Shown: positions 14,299 through 23,733, numbered from the stretch's first letter. The stretch is 37,906 nt of DNA from Spirochaetales bacterium (GCA_003246765.1 QKDA01000131.1:1-37906), one strand, 5' to 3'. Numbers and translations: made by a program. The notes: generated by a model from the sequence alone, not told the origin.

Positions 14299-15138
14299 AT
14301 GGATATAAAAGCATCCGACGTAAAGGCCCTGCGCGAAAAAACCGGCGCCGGCATGATGGAGTGCAAGAACGCCCTCGTGGAAACCAAGGGCGACGCCGCT
14401 CAGGCGGAAAAGCTCCTTAAGGAAAAAGGTCTTGCCGCCGTCGAGAAGCGCGCAGGCCGCGCCACCAGCGAAGGCCGGGTGGTCGTGAAAACCGACGGGA
14501 AAAAGACCGTCATGGCGGAGATTACCTGCGAGACCGACTTCGTCGCGAAGAACGTGGACTTCATCGCCCTCTGCGACGACGTGGTTACCACCGCCTTCAA
14601 CAAGGGCTATACCGAGGTTACCCCCGATCTCGCCGCGAAGGTGCTTGACCTCGCCACCAAGATCCGCGAGAACATGAGCCTCTCCAGGCTCGTTTCCGTT
14701 ACCGCCGGCGCCGACGAGCTCGTTTCCACCTACGTCCACTCGGACCTCAAGACCGGCGTGCTCGTGGTGCTCAAGGGCGACAAGGCCGAGGTGGTTTCCG
14801 CCGCCGCGGTCAAGGAATTCGCCTATGACTGCTGCCTCCACGTGGCCGCCTTCACCCCCCGTTACGTCTCCACCGCCGACGTGGACCAGGGCTACGTCGC
14901 CGAGCAGACCGAGATCTTCACGAAGCAGGTCGCGGAGCTCGACAAGCCCGAAAACGTCAAGGCCGGCATTGTGCAGGGGAAGGTCAAGAAGCACTTGGCC
15001 GAAATCTGCTTCCTGGAGCAGCCCTTCGTTAAGGACGACAAGGTCTCCGTCGCGAAGAAGATGGAAGAGGTCGCCAAGGCCTCAGGCGGGAAGCTCACCC
15101 TCTCCAAGATGGTGCTCTTCCAGCTCGGAGTAAACTGA
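14299..15138 (+). CDS. tsf: Translation elongation factor EF-Ts
   Basis: Nucleotide-exchange factor that regenerates EF-Tu-GTP. The 279-residue protein opens with the UBA-like domain, VKALREKTGAGMMECKNAL, then has the core TDFVAKN motif (ITCETDFVAKN, about residues 75-85) that contacts EF-Tu, and a dimerisation region. AGGAG lies 10 bases before the ATG, slightly long. Its place after rpsB is nearly universal. Codon use is very biased. Confidence 0.97.
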   Translation: MDIKASDVKALREKTGAGMMECKNALVETKGDAAQAEKLLKEKGLAAVEKRAGRATSEGRVVVKTDGKKTVMAEITCETDFVAKNVDFIALCDDVVTTAFNKGYTEVTPDLAAKVLDLATKIRENMSLSRLVSVTAGADELVSTYVHSDLKTGVLVVLKGDKAEVVSAAAVKEFAYDCCLHVAAFTPRYVSTADVDQGYVAEQTEIFTKQVAELDKPENVKAGIVQGKVKKHLAEICFLEQPFVKDDKVSVAKKMEEVAKASGGKLTLSKMVLFQLGVN

Positions 15139-15149
15139 TACCGCGTCTG

Positions 15150-15183
15150 GATCGGCTTCCCTTCAGGGGGAAGCCGATCTTTC
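15150..15183 (+). terminator. tsf-frr intergenic hairpin, weak terminator or attenuator
   Basis: A perfect 12-bp stem (15150-15161 with 15168-15179) with a 6-base loop and only TTTC behind it. It probably terminates part of the transcripts, lowering expression of frr and the genes beyond relative to rpsB-tsf. Confidence 0.6.
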
Positions 15184-15208
15184 ATAACCGTACTTTAAAG
15201 GAGATCCT

Positions 15209-15763
15209 ATGTCGGATACCATCGCGCCTCACTTGGAGCGCATGAAGAAGTCCATCGCGGCGCTCCGGGACGAGTTCAACACCCTTCGCACCGGCCGCGC
15301 ATCGGCTTCCCTCTTTGACAAGGTTCGCGTGGACTATTACGGGGACAAGTCTCCCCTCAGTCAGGTCGCGACCATCTCCATTCCCGAAGCCCGTCTCGTC
15401 GTAATCCAGCCCTGGGACAAGGCCCTGATCGGCGAAATTGAGAAGGGAATCCAGAAATCGGAATTGGGTCTTAATCCCTCAAACGACGGAAAGGTTATCC
15501 GCATTCAGATCCCGCCCCTCACGGAAGACCGCCGCAAGGAACTCGTAAAGACCGCCAAGGGCTATGCCGAGCAAAGCCGCGTCGCGATCCGCAATATTCG
15601 GCGGGACGGCAACGACGAGCTCAAGAAGCTCCAGAAAGACGGGCTCATGACCGAGGACGAACTCAAAACCGCCGAGGACGAGCTTCAGAAAGCCACGGAT
15701 AAATTCATCCAGGAGATCAACAAGATCCTGGAAGACAAAGAGAAAGAGATCCTCGAAGGCTGA
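15209..15763 (+). CDS. frr: Ribosome recycling factor
   Basis: Splits the post-termination ribosome together with EF-G. The 184-residue length is standard. It has the LRTGRASASLFDKVRVDYYGDKSPL block, ISIPEARLVVIQPWD, LNPSNDGKVIRIQIPPLTEDRRKEL, and long charged helices at both ends. AAAGGAG lies 5 bases before the ATG. The stop overlaps the uppS start by one base (TGATG). Confidence 0.97.
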   Translation: MSDTIAPHLERMKKSIAALRDEFNTLRTGRASASLFDKVRVDYYGDKSPLSQVATISIPEARLVVIQPWDKALIGEIEKGIQKSELGLNPSNDGKVIRIQIPPLTEDRRKELVKTAKGYAEQSRVAIRNIRRDGNDELKKLQKDGLMTEDELKTAEDELQKATDKFIQEINKILEDKEKEILEG

Positions 15764-16449
15764 TGTCCACCCTACCCGGCCACGTAGCGATCATCATGGA
15801 CGGCAACGGCCGCTGGGCGAAACTCCGCGGCCAAACCCGTACCCAGGGACACAAACAGGGGCTCGAGGCGGCGAAAGCCGTGGTAAAGCGGGCCTCGGAG
15901 CTCGGCATACCCTACGTTACCCTCTATACTTTCTCCACCGAAAACTGGAAGCGGACCGCCGACGAGGTGGGCTTCCTCATGAATCTCATCAAAACCCACC
16001 TCCGCTCGGAACTGGATTTTTACGCCGCCAACGGAATACGAGTTCTCCATGCGGGAGACCTCTCGGGTCTTCCGCCGGAAATCGCCCGTGAAATCGTAGA
16101 CGTCGGGGCCAGAACCGCCCATTTCAAGCGGACTTCGGTCATTTTGGCCATTAATTACGGCGGACAGGACGAGATTCTCCGGGGAATCCGCAAAATTCCC
16201 GAAACCGCGATAAAAAATCTTACTGCGGAAGACTTTGCCTCCTATCTAGATATACCGGAACTCCCCCCCGTGGACCTCATGATCCGAACGGGAGGAGAGA
16301 AACGCATCAGCAACTTTCTGTTGTGGCAATCAGCTTACGCGGAGCTGTACTTCAGCGACAAGCTTTGGCCCGATTGGACCGGCGACGATCTCTCCGCCTC
16401 CCTGGAGGAATTCGCCACCCGCAACCGAAGATTCGGGTCCACCCCATGA
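15763..16449 (+). CDS. uppS: Undecaprenyl diphosphate synthase
   Basis: Cis-prenyltransferase that makes the C55 lipid carrier for peptidoglycan. The 228-residue protein has HVAIIMDGNGRWAK with the catalytic Asp, GHKQG, YTFSTENWKR, LAINYGGQDEI, and RTGGEKRISNFLLWQSAYAELYF near the end. The length is slightly short but complete. It is coupled to frr (TGATG) and to cdsA (ATGA). Confidence 0.97.
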   Translation: MSTLPGHVAIIMDGNGRWAKLRGQTRTQGHKQGLEAAKAVVKRASELGIPYVTLYTFSTENWKRTADEVGFLMNLIKTHLRSELDFYAANGIRVLHAGDLSGLPPEIAREIVDVGARTAHFKRTSVILAINYGGQDEILRGIRKIPETAIKNLTAEDFASYLDIPELPPVDLMIRTGGEKRISNFLLWQSAYAELYFSDKLWPDWTGDDLSASLEEFATRNRRFGSTP

Positions 16450-17294
16450 AAAAACTCATTGAACGGCTTCTTTTATTCTTTGTCGGCATGCCGCTCATCG
16501 TCGCGTCGGTATTCCTTTTTCCACAAAAAAATTATCTCCTGCTAAATATAGAACTCTTGATATTCGCGGGTTTCGCGGTGGCCGAGATGCGGAACCTCCT
16601 GGCAAAAAAACACCAGACCTATCCCCTTCCCATCCTTCTCGCGATCGGTCTCGCCATCCCCTTGGCTTCTGCCCTCTACGCGGTATTCGGCTTGCCCTAC
16701 CGCCTTATAACCTTTGCCATCGCCATCGCCGCGGTACTGACCCTGTTCGTCGAATTCATTTACAGCTTTTCGGGCTCCTTCGACCGCTCCCTGGACCGTA
16801 TCGCCACGGGTTTTGCGGTACTGCTCTACCCCGGCTACCTTGCCATGTATCTTTCGGTCATGACCAAGTGGGACGATGCGGGGGTAATCCTTTCGACCTT
16901 CCTCGTCATGGTCTTCGGCTGCGATTCCATTGCCTGGCTCTTCGGCGTTCTCTTCGGCAAAGGAAACCGGGGACTGGTACCCGCCAGCCCGAATAAAAGC
17001 CTCGCGGGTTTCGCGGGGGGCTACGCAGGGGCTTTCGCCGTAGGCTATGCGGCGGCGGCCCTTTTCCCCAATGTGTTTTCGGGCAGCCTTTGGAAGATGG
17101 CCGTTCTCGCGGGACTTACCGCCACGGCCTCCATCGTCGGCGACATTATAGAGTCAATCATGAAGCGGTCTGCGGGCATAAAGGACTCGGGAAACCTCAT
17201 TCCGGGAAGGGGCGGCGTGCTCGACAGCATTGACTCGATACTTTTGGCGGCCCCGGTGTTTTATATACTGGGAGACTTCCTCTACGGACTGTGA
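16446..17294 (+). CDS. cdsA: Phosphatidate cytidylyltransferase (CDP-diglyceride synthase)
   Basis: Makes CDP-diacylglycerol from phosphatidate and CTP, the branch point for phospholipids. The 282-residue integral membrane protein has about eight hydrophobic segments and ends in the family signature SIMKRSAGIKDSGNLIPGRGG followed by VLDSIDS. Compared with the usual PGHGGxxDRxD, the His is Arg and the Arg is Ser; the KD and DS acidic residues remain. This variant looks intact and not degenerate. The ATG at 16446 overlaps the uppS stop (ATGA). Confidence 0.94.
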   Translation: MKKLIERLLLFFVGMPLIVASVFLFPQKNYLLLNIELLIFAGFAVAEMRNLLAKKHQTYPLPILLAIGLAIPLASALYAVFGLPYRLITFAIAIAAVLTLFVEFIYSFSGSFDRSLDRIATGFAVLLYPGYLAMYLSVMTKWDDAGVILSTFLVMVFGCDSIAWLFGVLFGKGNRGLVPASPNKSLAGFAGGYAGAFAVGYAAAALFPNVFSGSLWKMAVLAGLTATASIVGDIIESIMKRSAGIKDSGNLIPGRGGVLDSIDSILLAAPVFYILGDFLYGL

Positions 17295-17295
17295 C

Positions 17296-18414
17296 ATGAA
17301 AGGACGAAAACGCGTACTTGTGCTCGGCGCTACCGGTTCCATCGGGCGGAGCGCCCTGGACGTCATCCGAAACGCCCCCGACAGGTTTGAGGTAGCCGCT
17401 CTCACAGCTCACCGGGATGCTAACGGACTTGCTGCCCTGGCCGCGGAATTCGGCGGGGTACGGACACTTTTGACGGGTGACGCGTCGGCGGATACGATTG
17501 CGGACTTTATCGGCAGCGTAGATGCGGACATCGCGGTCAATGGTATCGCCGGGGCGGCAGGCCTTGAGCCTTCCAGAATCTGCCTCGAATCGGGGAAAGA
17601 CCTAGCCCTTGCGAACAAAGAAACCATCGTCATGGCGGGGCCCCTCATACGAACCCTCGCGGAGGCCAGGAACAGGCGCCTCATACCGGTGGATTCCGAG
17701 CACTCGGCGGTCTTTAGCCTCATCAACGCCCACGGCAGCGACGCCGTAGAGTCTGTCATCCTTACCGCCTCGGGAGGCCCCTTCCGCACCTGGAGCCGAG
17801 AACGCCTGTCATCGGTAACCCCTGAAGACGCCCTGAAACACCCCACGTGGGCCATGGGCGCGAAGATAACCATCGATTCGGCGACGATGGCGAATAAAGG
17901 ACTCGAGGTGATAGAGGCCTGCAGGCTTTTCGACCTTCCCGGAGAACGGGTAAGGGTCGTGGTTCACCCCGAAAGCATGGTTCACTCCTTTATTAGGACC
18001 AGGGACGGGGAGCTTTACGCCCAGCTTTCCAAACCAGACATGAGACACCCCATCGCGGCTGCCCTAAACTGGCCGCAGATCCTGCCGAACCATCTTGAGC
18101 CCTTCGATCCTGAAGCCCTGGGGACCTTGCATTTCGAACCCCCGCGAAGGGAAGATTTTCCCCTCCTCGGAATGGCCTACCGCTCCGCCGCCATGGGAGG
18201 GGGATATACGATAGCCTTTAACGCCGCCAACGAGATTGCCGTTGCGGCTTTCCTCGAACGGAGAATATCCTTTATCGGCATTGCGGAAACCGTGGCCCGA
18301 GTGCTCGAGAAGGATTGGTCTGCCCCCATAGAGAATTTCGGAGCCGTCGCCGAAACCGATCGACGAGCCCGGAGCGAGGCTTCGGAAAGCATCCAGGGAG
18401 AGAATTCATGGTAA
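17296..18414 (+). CDS. dxr: 1-deoxy-D-xylulose 5-phosphate reductoisomerase
   Basis: First committed step of the MEP isoprenoid pathway: converts DXP to MEP with NADPH. The 372-residue protein has the N-terminal LGATGSIG nucleotide fold, ALANKET, the metal-site region DSEHSA, TASGGPFR, HPTWAMGAKITIDSATMANKGLE, VHPESMVHS and NAANEIAVAAFL. It lies one base after the cdsA stop and overlaps rseP by 7 bases. It supplies isopentenyl units used by UppS two genes upstream. Confidence 0.97.
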   Translation: MKGRKRVLVLGATGSIGRSALDVIRNAPDRFEVAALTAHRDANGLAALAAEFGGVRTLLTGDASADTIADFIGSVDADIAVNGIAGAAGLEPSRICLESGKDLALANKETIVMAGPLIRTLAEARNRRLIPVDSEHSAVFSLINAHGSDAVESVILTASGGPFRTWSRERLSSVTPEDALKHPTWAMGAKITIDSATMANKGLEVIEACRLFDLPGERVRVVVHPESMVHSFIRTRDGELYAQLSKPDMRHPIAAALNWPQILPNHLEPFDPEALGTLHFEPPRREDFPLLGMAYRSAAMGGGYTIAFNAANEIAVAAFLERRISFIGIAETVARVLEKDWSAPIENFGAVAETDRRARSEASESIQGENSW

Positions 18415-19730
18415 CCTACGTCATTGGCATTCTAGCCCTGGGCTTAGTGGTGCTGGTTCACGAATTCGGCCATTTTCTCGCGGCCCGGCTTTGCGGGGTC
18501 ACGGTAACCGCGTTTTCCATCGGCTGGGGGCCGGTTCTCCTGCGCAAGAAGGTTGGAGAAACCGAGTATCGGCTTTCGGCCCTGCCCTTGGGAGGGTATT
18601 GCGGAATGAAGGGCGAGCATGCCTTCAGGGAAGCCCTCGACACCGGAGCGGACCATATCGAGCGCGAAAGGGGCTCTTTTTACGCGGCCCACCCGCTCAA
18701 GCGCATAATCATCGCCCTATCCGGCCCCCTTGCGAATCTCCTTTTTGCCGTCGCGGCCTATACCCTCGTGGCCGCCTCGGGCTACAGCTATGCCACCTGG
18801 GAGAACAGGATAGTGCCGGCCTGGCAGTTTGACGGTCAGGGGGGAAGTCCCGCAGAGCTTGCGGGACTCGAAGCGGGTGACCGCATCCTTTCCGTCAACG
18901 GCGTAGAAACGCCGACCTATTCGGACATCCAGCAGTCAATCTCGATCCATCCCGAGGAGACCCTGAGCCTCCGTATCCTGCGCAAGGGACAGGCCGAGAC
19001 CGTAAGCATAAAACCCGACCTGGACAAAAAAACCGGCAGCGGAAAAATCGGCATTTACCCCTACATTCCCCTCATTGTGGGTTCAGTGAAGGGCGGTTCC
19101 GCCGCGCAAACCGCCGACCTGAGGGAGGGCGACCGCATCACCGCGGTAAACGGCGTTCCGGTAGAGCATTTCCTCGAATTCGACCGCGCCTTGGCGTCCA
19201 GACCCGAAGAGATCGAGGTTACCGTCCAGAGGGGAAGCTTTAGCCTCACGAAGGACCTCGTGGTGGTGTACGGCGCCAACGGCAGCGAAACGGGGATCGG
19301 TTGGGAACAAGTGCAGGTCCGTCATCCGGGGGAAGGGCTTCTTTCCAGCGTCAAGACCGGAATCTCCGAAACCGGCAGGACTATCGGACTGACTGTAAAG
19401 GGAATATCCCTCCTTTTCCGGGGGGTTGACGTTACGGAGGCCGTTTCCGGACCCGTTCGGATTACCTATATGCTCGGGGAAGTGGCCCAAGGCGGGCTCA
19501 CGGGACTCTCTCAGCTCCTCGGCATCATCTGCGTATCCCTTTTCCTCATGAATCTTTTGCCTATTCCCGTTCTTGACGGGGGCTTGATCCTGCTTAACCT
19601 TCTTGAGGCCCTGCGAAATCGCCCTTTACGGCCGAAAACCCTTTATTACGCGCAATTTATAGGAATGGCCTTTATTTTATGCGTATTCGCCCTAGCCCTG
19701 TTCAGCGACCTACACTTTCTCGCCCAATAA
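18408..19730 (+). CDS. rseP: Site-2 protease RseP
   Basis: Intramembrane zinc metalloprotease that cuts transmembrane segments of regulators or signal peptides. The 440-residue protein has the active-site HEFGH at residues 18-22 in the first membrane segment. Two PDZ-like domains follow (GGSPAELAGLEAGDRILSVNG and GGSAAQTADLREGDRITAVNG). Near the C-terminus is NLLPIPVLDGG with the third zinc ligand. GGGAGAG lies before the ATG at 18408. No sigma-E or anti-sigma gene is in the window, so its substrate is not known here. Confidence 0.96.
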   Translation: MVTYVIGILALGLVVLVHEFGHFLAARLCGVTVTAFSIGWGPVLLRKKVGETEYRLSALPLGGYCGMKGEHAFREALDTGADHIERERGSFYAAHPLKRIIIALSGPLANLLFAVAAYTLVAASGYSYATWENRIVPAWQFDGQGGSPAELAGLEAGDRILSVNGVETPTYSDIQQSISIHPEETLSLRILRKGQAETVSIKPDLDKKTGSGKIGIYPYIPLIVGSVKGGSAAQTADLREGDRITAVNGVPVEHFLEFDRALASRPEEIEVTVQRGSFSLTKDLVVVYGANGSETGIGWEQVQVRHPGEGLLSSVKTGISETGRTIGLTVKGISLLFRGVDVTEAVSGPVRITYMLGEVAQGGLTGLSQLLGIICVSLFLMNLLPIPVLDGGLILLNLLEALRNRPLRPKTLYYAQFIGMAFILCVFALALFSDLHFLAQ

Positions 19731-19745
19731 CGATTGGAGGATCCC

Positions 19746-20366
19746 ATGAGAACCATTACCTGTCATTGCGACCACACCTTTGAGGCGGATCTCCCCGAAA
19801 CAGCGGATCTCGACCGTTCGCCGGAGCTCGTCTCCGCCATTGCCGACGGTTCCTTCCTGAGTTGCCGATGCCCTTCCTGCGGGGCCAACCTTCACACGGA
19901 CCTGGATACCCTGGTGACCTGGCCTTCCCGGAACATGAAGCTGGCTCTGGTGAGCGAGGTTTCCCGACTCGCGGTGCTCTCAGGCCACGCCGAAGTACCC
20001 GAGTTCTTTGACGCTGTCGTGGGTTTTGCCGAACTCGCGGATCGCGTAGCGGTGTTCGCCGCCGGTCTGGATCCCCTGACGGTGGAAACCCTGAAGTTCC
20101 ACCTCGCCTCTAAGGCGCTGGATTCCATGCCTACGGGAAAGCCGGTTATCACCTTCGAGGGTCTCGATGACCAGGGAAGCCTCCGATTTCATATCCATGG
20201 GCTGCGAGCGGGGGAAGTCGCTGTTTCCGCGATACCCCGGAGCCTCTACGATTCGGTCAGTTCCGAAATCGCCGCCAATCCCGATGAAGAACCCCAATGC
20301 TGCCTTCGTAACGGTCCCTATCTCTCGGTACAGAACCTTGAACTGGAAGGGGGTGACCATGCTTAA
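19746..20366 (+). CDS. CpXC-domain protein
   Basis: A 206-residue cytoplasmic protein. The N-terminal part has a zinc-ribbon-like cysteine set: TCHCDH at the start and CRCPSCGANL near residue 40, matching the CpXC domain. The rest is a mixed alpha/beta domain without a recognisable motif. GGAGG lies 5 bases before the ATG at 19746; an upstream TTG at 19734 is inside this Shine-Dalgarno and is rejected. It overlaps the next lipoprotein gene by 8 bases and follows rseP by 15, so the three are probably one unit. Function is unknown. Confidence 0.85.
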   Translation: MRTITCHCDHTFEADLPETADLDRSPELVSAIADGSFLSCRCPSCGANLHTDLDTLVTWPSRNMKLALVSEVSRLAVLSGHAEVPEFFDAVVGFAELADRVAVFAAGLDPLTVETLKFHLASKALDSMPTGKPVITFEGLDDQGSLRFHIHGLRAGEVAVSAIPRSLYDSVSSEIAANPDEEPQCCLRNGPYLSVQNLELEGGDHA

Positions 20367-22371
20367 AAGAACGGCCCTATCCCTTCTCGGCGCCTCCCTC
20401 GTCATTTCCTGCGCCACGGTGAACGCCAAGCAAAGCGTTACCCTGGAGCCCATCGAACACCTCGCTCCGGCGGCTTCCCTAACCGACGCAGGGGAGGAGG
20501 ATTTGCGCGCATTCGAAACCCAAGAATCGCCGGAAGATAATGCCGTAGTCGGGGGCTCGGCGCAAAGGCACCTCGGCAAGGTTCTCGTGCTCGCCCCGCT
20601 CCCCGAGGAACGGGGTTTTTATTCCGGCGACGCATTGGGCTTCATTACCCGGCATTCGGACGCCGGGGGCGACACCTGGCAGGTATCGGACCTTGGAATA
20701 AGAAAGATCGCGGTACGTCCCGGCGGGAACCTCCTGGCTGTCTATGAATCCGACGGATTCTCGATCCACCGGGTCTCGTTGTGGAACTGGACCGAAAAAC
20801 GAAGGATCTTCGCCAAGCGCTTCAAGGACTCGGTGCTCTCCCTCGCCTGGTCCGCCAAGGGAACGTGGCTTTTAGTAGGCAACTCGTCGATTGAAGGCAT
20901 CACCGCCCTTGATCCGGAAACGGGCAATCCCGTCCCCCTTTTCAAATCGCCTCCCGGAATGGTCTCCTTAGCCGTCACCGGCAAGAGCGAAACCAGCGTC
21001 ATGACCTTTGGGCCCTCGGGCAGGCTCCTTTATACGGACACCGCCAGCGGAACCCCGCGGGCTGACTATCAGGGCCCGCAGGATATGCTAACTCCCCTTC
21101 CCCTGGGGAACAACCGGTACATCGCGGGAATCCTCGATTCGTCAGTGCTTCTGGTAGACGCCACCACCGGAAAAACCGCCGCCCAATGGTCCGTATCAAC
21201 AGCCCCCCTTTTCCTGGCCGCCTCGGAGGGCTCCTCAACGCCCCTCTGGATCGAGTCAACCGAGGACGAAGAGTACGTTCTTCGCTCGGGGGATTCGGTC
21301 ACGGAAGCCTTCGCCTTTCCCGACAAGGATCAGCCCTCCAGCGCCGCCGTCATCGATGGACGCCTCATCGTAGGAACCCCTACGGGTTCCCTGTACGCGG
21401 GACCCGCTTCTTTCGTTCCGGGTGATACCGTAACCTGGGAAACGGTCGATTCCGCCCCGGTCCGCAGGATTGACGACGTTGCCTCGGACGATTCCAGGCT
21501 TTTCATTCTCAGCGCCGGGACGCTGCTGGTATCCGCCGGACCAGGAAAGGCGCCCCTCTTCTCCTTCAACGGCATTCAGGGCAACCGCCTCGCCTTCAGC
21601 GGCGGATCCCTCATTACCTGGTCCGACCAACAGGCTTTCCCGGTCACGCGTTACGACCTGGACGGACAAAACCCACAGGTTCTGTACCACGGAAACGACG
21701 CGATCACCTCTCTAAGCGCCGCTGACGGAAAAATCGCCCTGGTAGAAGCCAACGCCCGGGTCGTAGTGCTCCGGGATGGGGCGGAGCCCTTTGTATACCA
21801 AGGAATCGGCATACAGGACGCCTTATGCCTCGAAGGCTCTTCACTCATCGTCACCAAGTCCGCCACCCCCCGGTCACCCTATCCCGTCGTCAAGATCGAC
21901 ACGGACACCGGGGAGACCGTTCCTTTCAGCATACAGGGAAATCTCTGCTACGGGATTAAGCCTATTGAGGGGGCAGTGTCGGGTTTTACGGGCTTTCTCG
22001 TGACGGACACCCCGTCGGGAACCGAAACGAGACTCGTGACCGTAACGGGCCTCGATTCCAACGCCGGATCCGCCCCTCCTGTCCGCGTGGACGCAACCTA
22101 CGCTGACGAGGACCTTTCAGCCTGGGTTGCCTGCGAGGGAAGCGTTCGCTATACCAATTTGGGGAAGGGTTCCGCGGTCGGCATAGACCCCGTCAAGGGG
22201 ATCGTCAGGCGTTACCCCCGGGGTTATGCCCTGCCAAAACGGATTGTCCTCACGAGTCGCTACATCGCCACGGTAAACAAGGACGGTTCGCTATCCTGGA
22301 TCGATCGGAGCAGCGGAAACCTGGCGGTAACCGCGTCCATCACCATGGACGGATACTGGAAGGAAGAATAA
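20359..22371 (+). CDS. Large lipoprotein with beta-propeller (WD40/quinoprotein-like) repeats
   Basis: A 670-residue predicted lipoprotein. The signal MLKRTALSLLGASLVISC has a lipobox (VISC, Cys18). After a linker of about 60 residues the protein is almost all beta, with repeats of the kind LGIRKIAVRPGGNLLAVYESDG and VLSLAWSAKGTWLLVGN, as in WD40 or pyrrolo-quinoline-quinone-like propellers. The length allows two seven-bladed propellers. No enzyme residues are seen. The start is the ATG at 20359 with GGAAGGGGG upstream; an in-frame start at 20167 lies inside the CpXC gene. It ends 6 bases from the convergent dnaB stop. Confidence 0.85.
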   Translation: MLKRTALSLLGASLVISCATVNAKQSVTLEPIEHLAPAASLTDAGEEDLRAFETQESPEDNAVVGGSAQRHLGKVLVLAPLPEERGFYSGDALGFITRHSDAGGDTWQVSDLGIRKIAVRPGGNLLAVYESDGFSIHRVSLWNWTEKRRIFAKRFKDSVLSLAWSAKGTWLLVGNSSIEGITALDPETGNPVPLFKSPPGMVSLAVTGKSETSVMTFGPSGRLLYTDTASGTPRADYQGPQDMLTPLPLGNNRYIAGILDSSVLLVDATTGKTAAQWSVSTAPLFLAASEGSSTPLWIESTEDEEYVLRSGDSVTEAFAFPDKDQPSSAAVIDGRLIVGTPTGSLYAGPASFVPGDTVTWETVDSAPVRRIDDVASDDSRLFILSAGTLLVSAGPGKAPLFSFNGIQGNRLAFSGGSLITWSDQQAFPVTRYDLDGQNPQVLYHGNDAITSLSAADGKIALVEANARVVVLRDGAEPFVYQGIGIQDALCLEGSSLIVTKSATPRSPYPVVKIDTDTGETVPFSIQGNLCYGIKPIEGAVSGFTGFLVTDTPSGTETRLVTVTGLDSNAGSAPPVRVDATYADEDLSAWVACEGSVRYTNLGKGSAVGIDPVKGIVRRYPRGYALPKRIVLTSRYIATVNKDGSLSWIDRSSGNLAVTASITMDGYWKEE

Positions 22372-22377
22372 GCGGGA

Positions 22378-23715
22378 CTAGCCGTTGGTCTTGGACACAA
22401 ATTTGGTGTAACGGGGAAGGAAGAGTATCTCGATGTCCCCGATAGGGCCGTTTCGCTGCTTAGCCACGATCAATTCAGTGTCGATCGCCTGTTCGTGATC
22501 GGCCCCCTCCTTGACGTTGCTCACCCTTTCCCGGTGCAGGAACATGACGACGTCGGCGTCCTGCTCGATGGACCCGGATTCCCGCAAGTCCGCCAGGGTC
22601 GGCTTTTTGCCTTCCGCGTCACGCCTGACCTGGGACAGGGCCACTACGGGAATGTCGAGTTCCCGGGCCAGGCTCTTCAGGGACCTGGAGATCTCCGCGA
22701 TCTGCTCGTGTCGGGGAATGAGGGAATTTTCGCTTGTGATCAGGGTTAGATAGTCAATAAAGATGATTTGCACCTCGAACTGCGCCCGAAGGCGCCTCGC
22801 CATGGCCCTCAAATCCAAAAGCTTCATGTTCGGCATGTCGACGATATAGAGGGGCGAATCGTAGATATAGCCCGCCGCGTCCTGAATGCTCTGAAAATCG
22901 CTCATCTTCAGGAGTCCCGTGCGGATTTTTTCCGAAGGGATGCGGGATTCTTGGGATATGAGGCGCTGCATGAGCTGCATATCCGACATTTCGAGGGAAA
23001 AGAAGGCGGTGGGAATCTTTTCCTTTACCGCCGTATGGGCGGCCATGGTCATGGCCAGCGCGGTCTTACCGACCGAGGGCCGGGCGCCGATGATGATAAG
23101 CTCCGATTTTTGGAAGCCGCTGGTCATTTGATCCAGTTCGATGAGACCCGAAGGAACGCCGGTGAAAGAATCCCTGGTGTGATACAGGCGCTCGATGGCC
23201 TCGATTGCCCTGGGGATGATCTCTTTCGGGGTCTTGAAGGTCGCGGACTGATTTGCGTCGGTGAGTTCAAAGATGCTCTTTTGGGCGTCTTCAAGCACAG
23301 CGCGGCTCTCGGTTGACTCGTCATGGGCAGAGGCGATTATCTTATGCGAGATGGTGAGCAAGGACCGCCTGACCGAGTGTTCCAGGACGATCTTCGCGTA
23401 GTATTCGACGTTGGCGCTGGTAGGGACCGTATCGGTCAGGGCGGCCACGTACGCGGGCCCTCCGGCGGCATCCAGAAGCCCCGACTGCCTAAGCTCCTCC
23501 GAGAGGGTGATCAGGTCGGTCCGCTGGCCCTTGTTGAAAAGGCCTATGATAGCCTGGAAGATCTTCTGGTTCTGGAGGGAGTAGAAATTGTCAGGCCGCA
23601 GGTACCGTATAACGGTACCCACGGCCTCCGCGTCAAGGAGCAGGGCCCCGAGGGTAGCCTGTTCGGCCTCAAGATTATGCGGCGGGACCTTGTCCTTGAG
23701 CGAGGATAAACTCAT
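22378..23715 (-). CDS. dnaB: Replicative DNA helicase DnaB
   Basis: Hexameric helicase that unwinds the fork and binds primase. The 445-residue protein has the N-terminal primase-binding domain (PPHNLEAEQATLGALL) and the RecA-like domain with Walker A GARPSVGKT (about residues 210-218), FFSLEMS, Walker B IIFIDYLTLI, and SQVRRDAE with the arginine-finger region. It has no intein and is normal length. Last gene of the rpsF-ssb-rpsR-rplI operon, 18 bases after rplI. AAGG at 8 bases is a weak Shine-Dalgarno. Confidence 0.97.
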   Translation of the reverse strand: MSLSSLKDKVPPHNLEAEQATLGALLLDAEAVGTVIRYLRPDNFYSLQNQKIFQAIIGLFNKGQRTDLITLSEELRQSGLLDAAGGPAYVAALTDTVPTSANVEYYAKIVLEHSVRRSLLTISHKIIASAHDESTESRAVLEDAQKSIFELTDANQSATFKTPKEIIPRAIEAIERLYHTRDSFTGVPSGLIELDQMTSGFQKSELIIIGARPSVGKTALAMTMAAHTAVKEKIPTAFFSLEMSDMQLMQRLISQESRIPSEKIRTGLLKMSDFQSIQDAAGYIYDSPLYIVDMPNMKLLDLRAMARRLRAQFEVQIIFIDYLTLITSENSLIPRHEQIAEISRSLKSLARELDIPVVALSQVRRDAEGKKPTLADLRESGSIEQDADVVMFLHRERVSNVKEGADHEQAIDTELIVAKQRNGPIGDIEILFLPRYTKFVSKTNG

Positions 23716-23733
23716 CGAAACAGCCTTAGGCTC

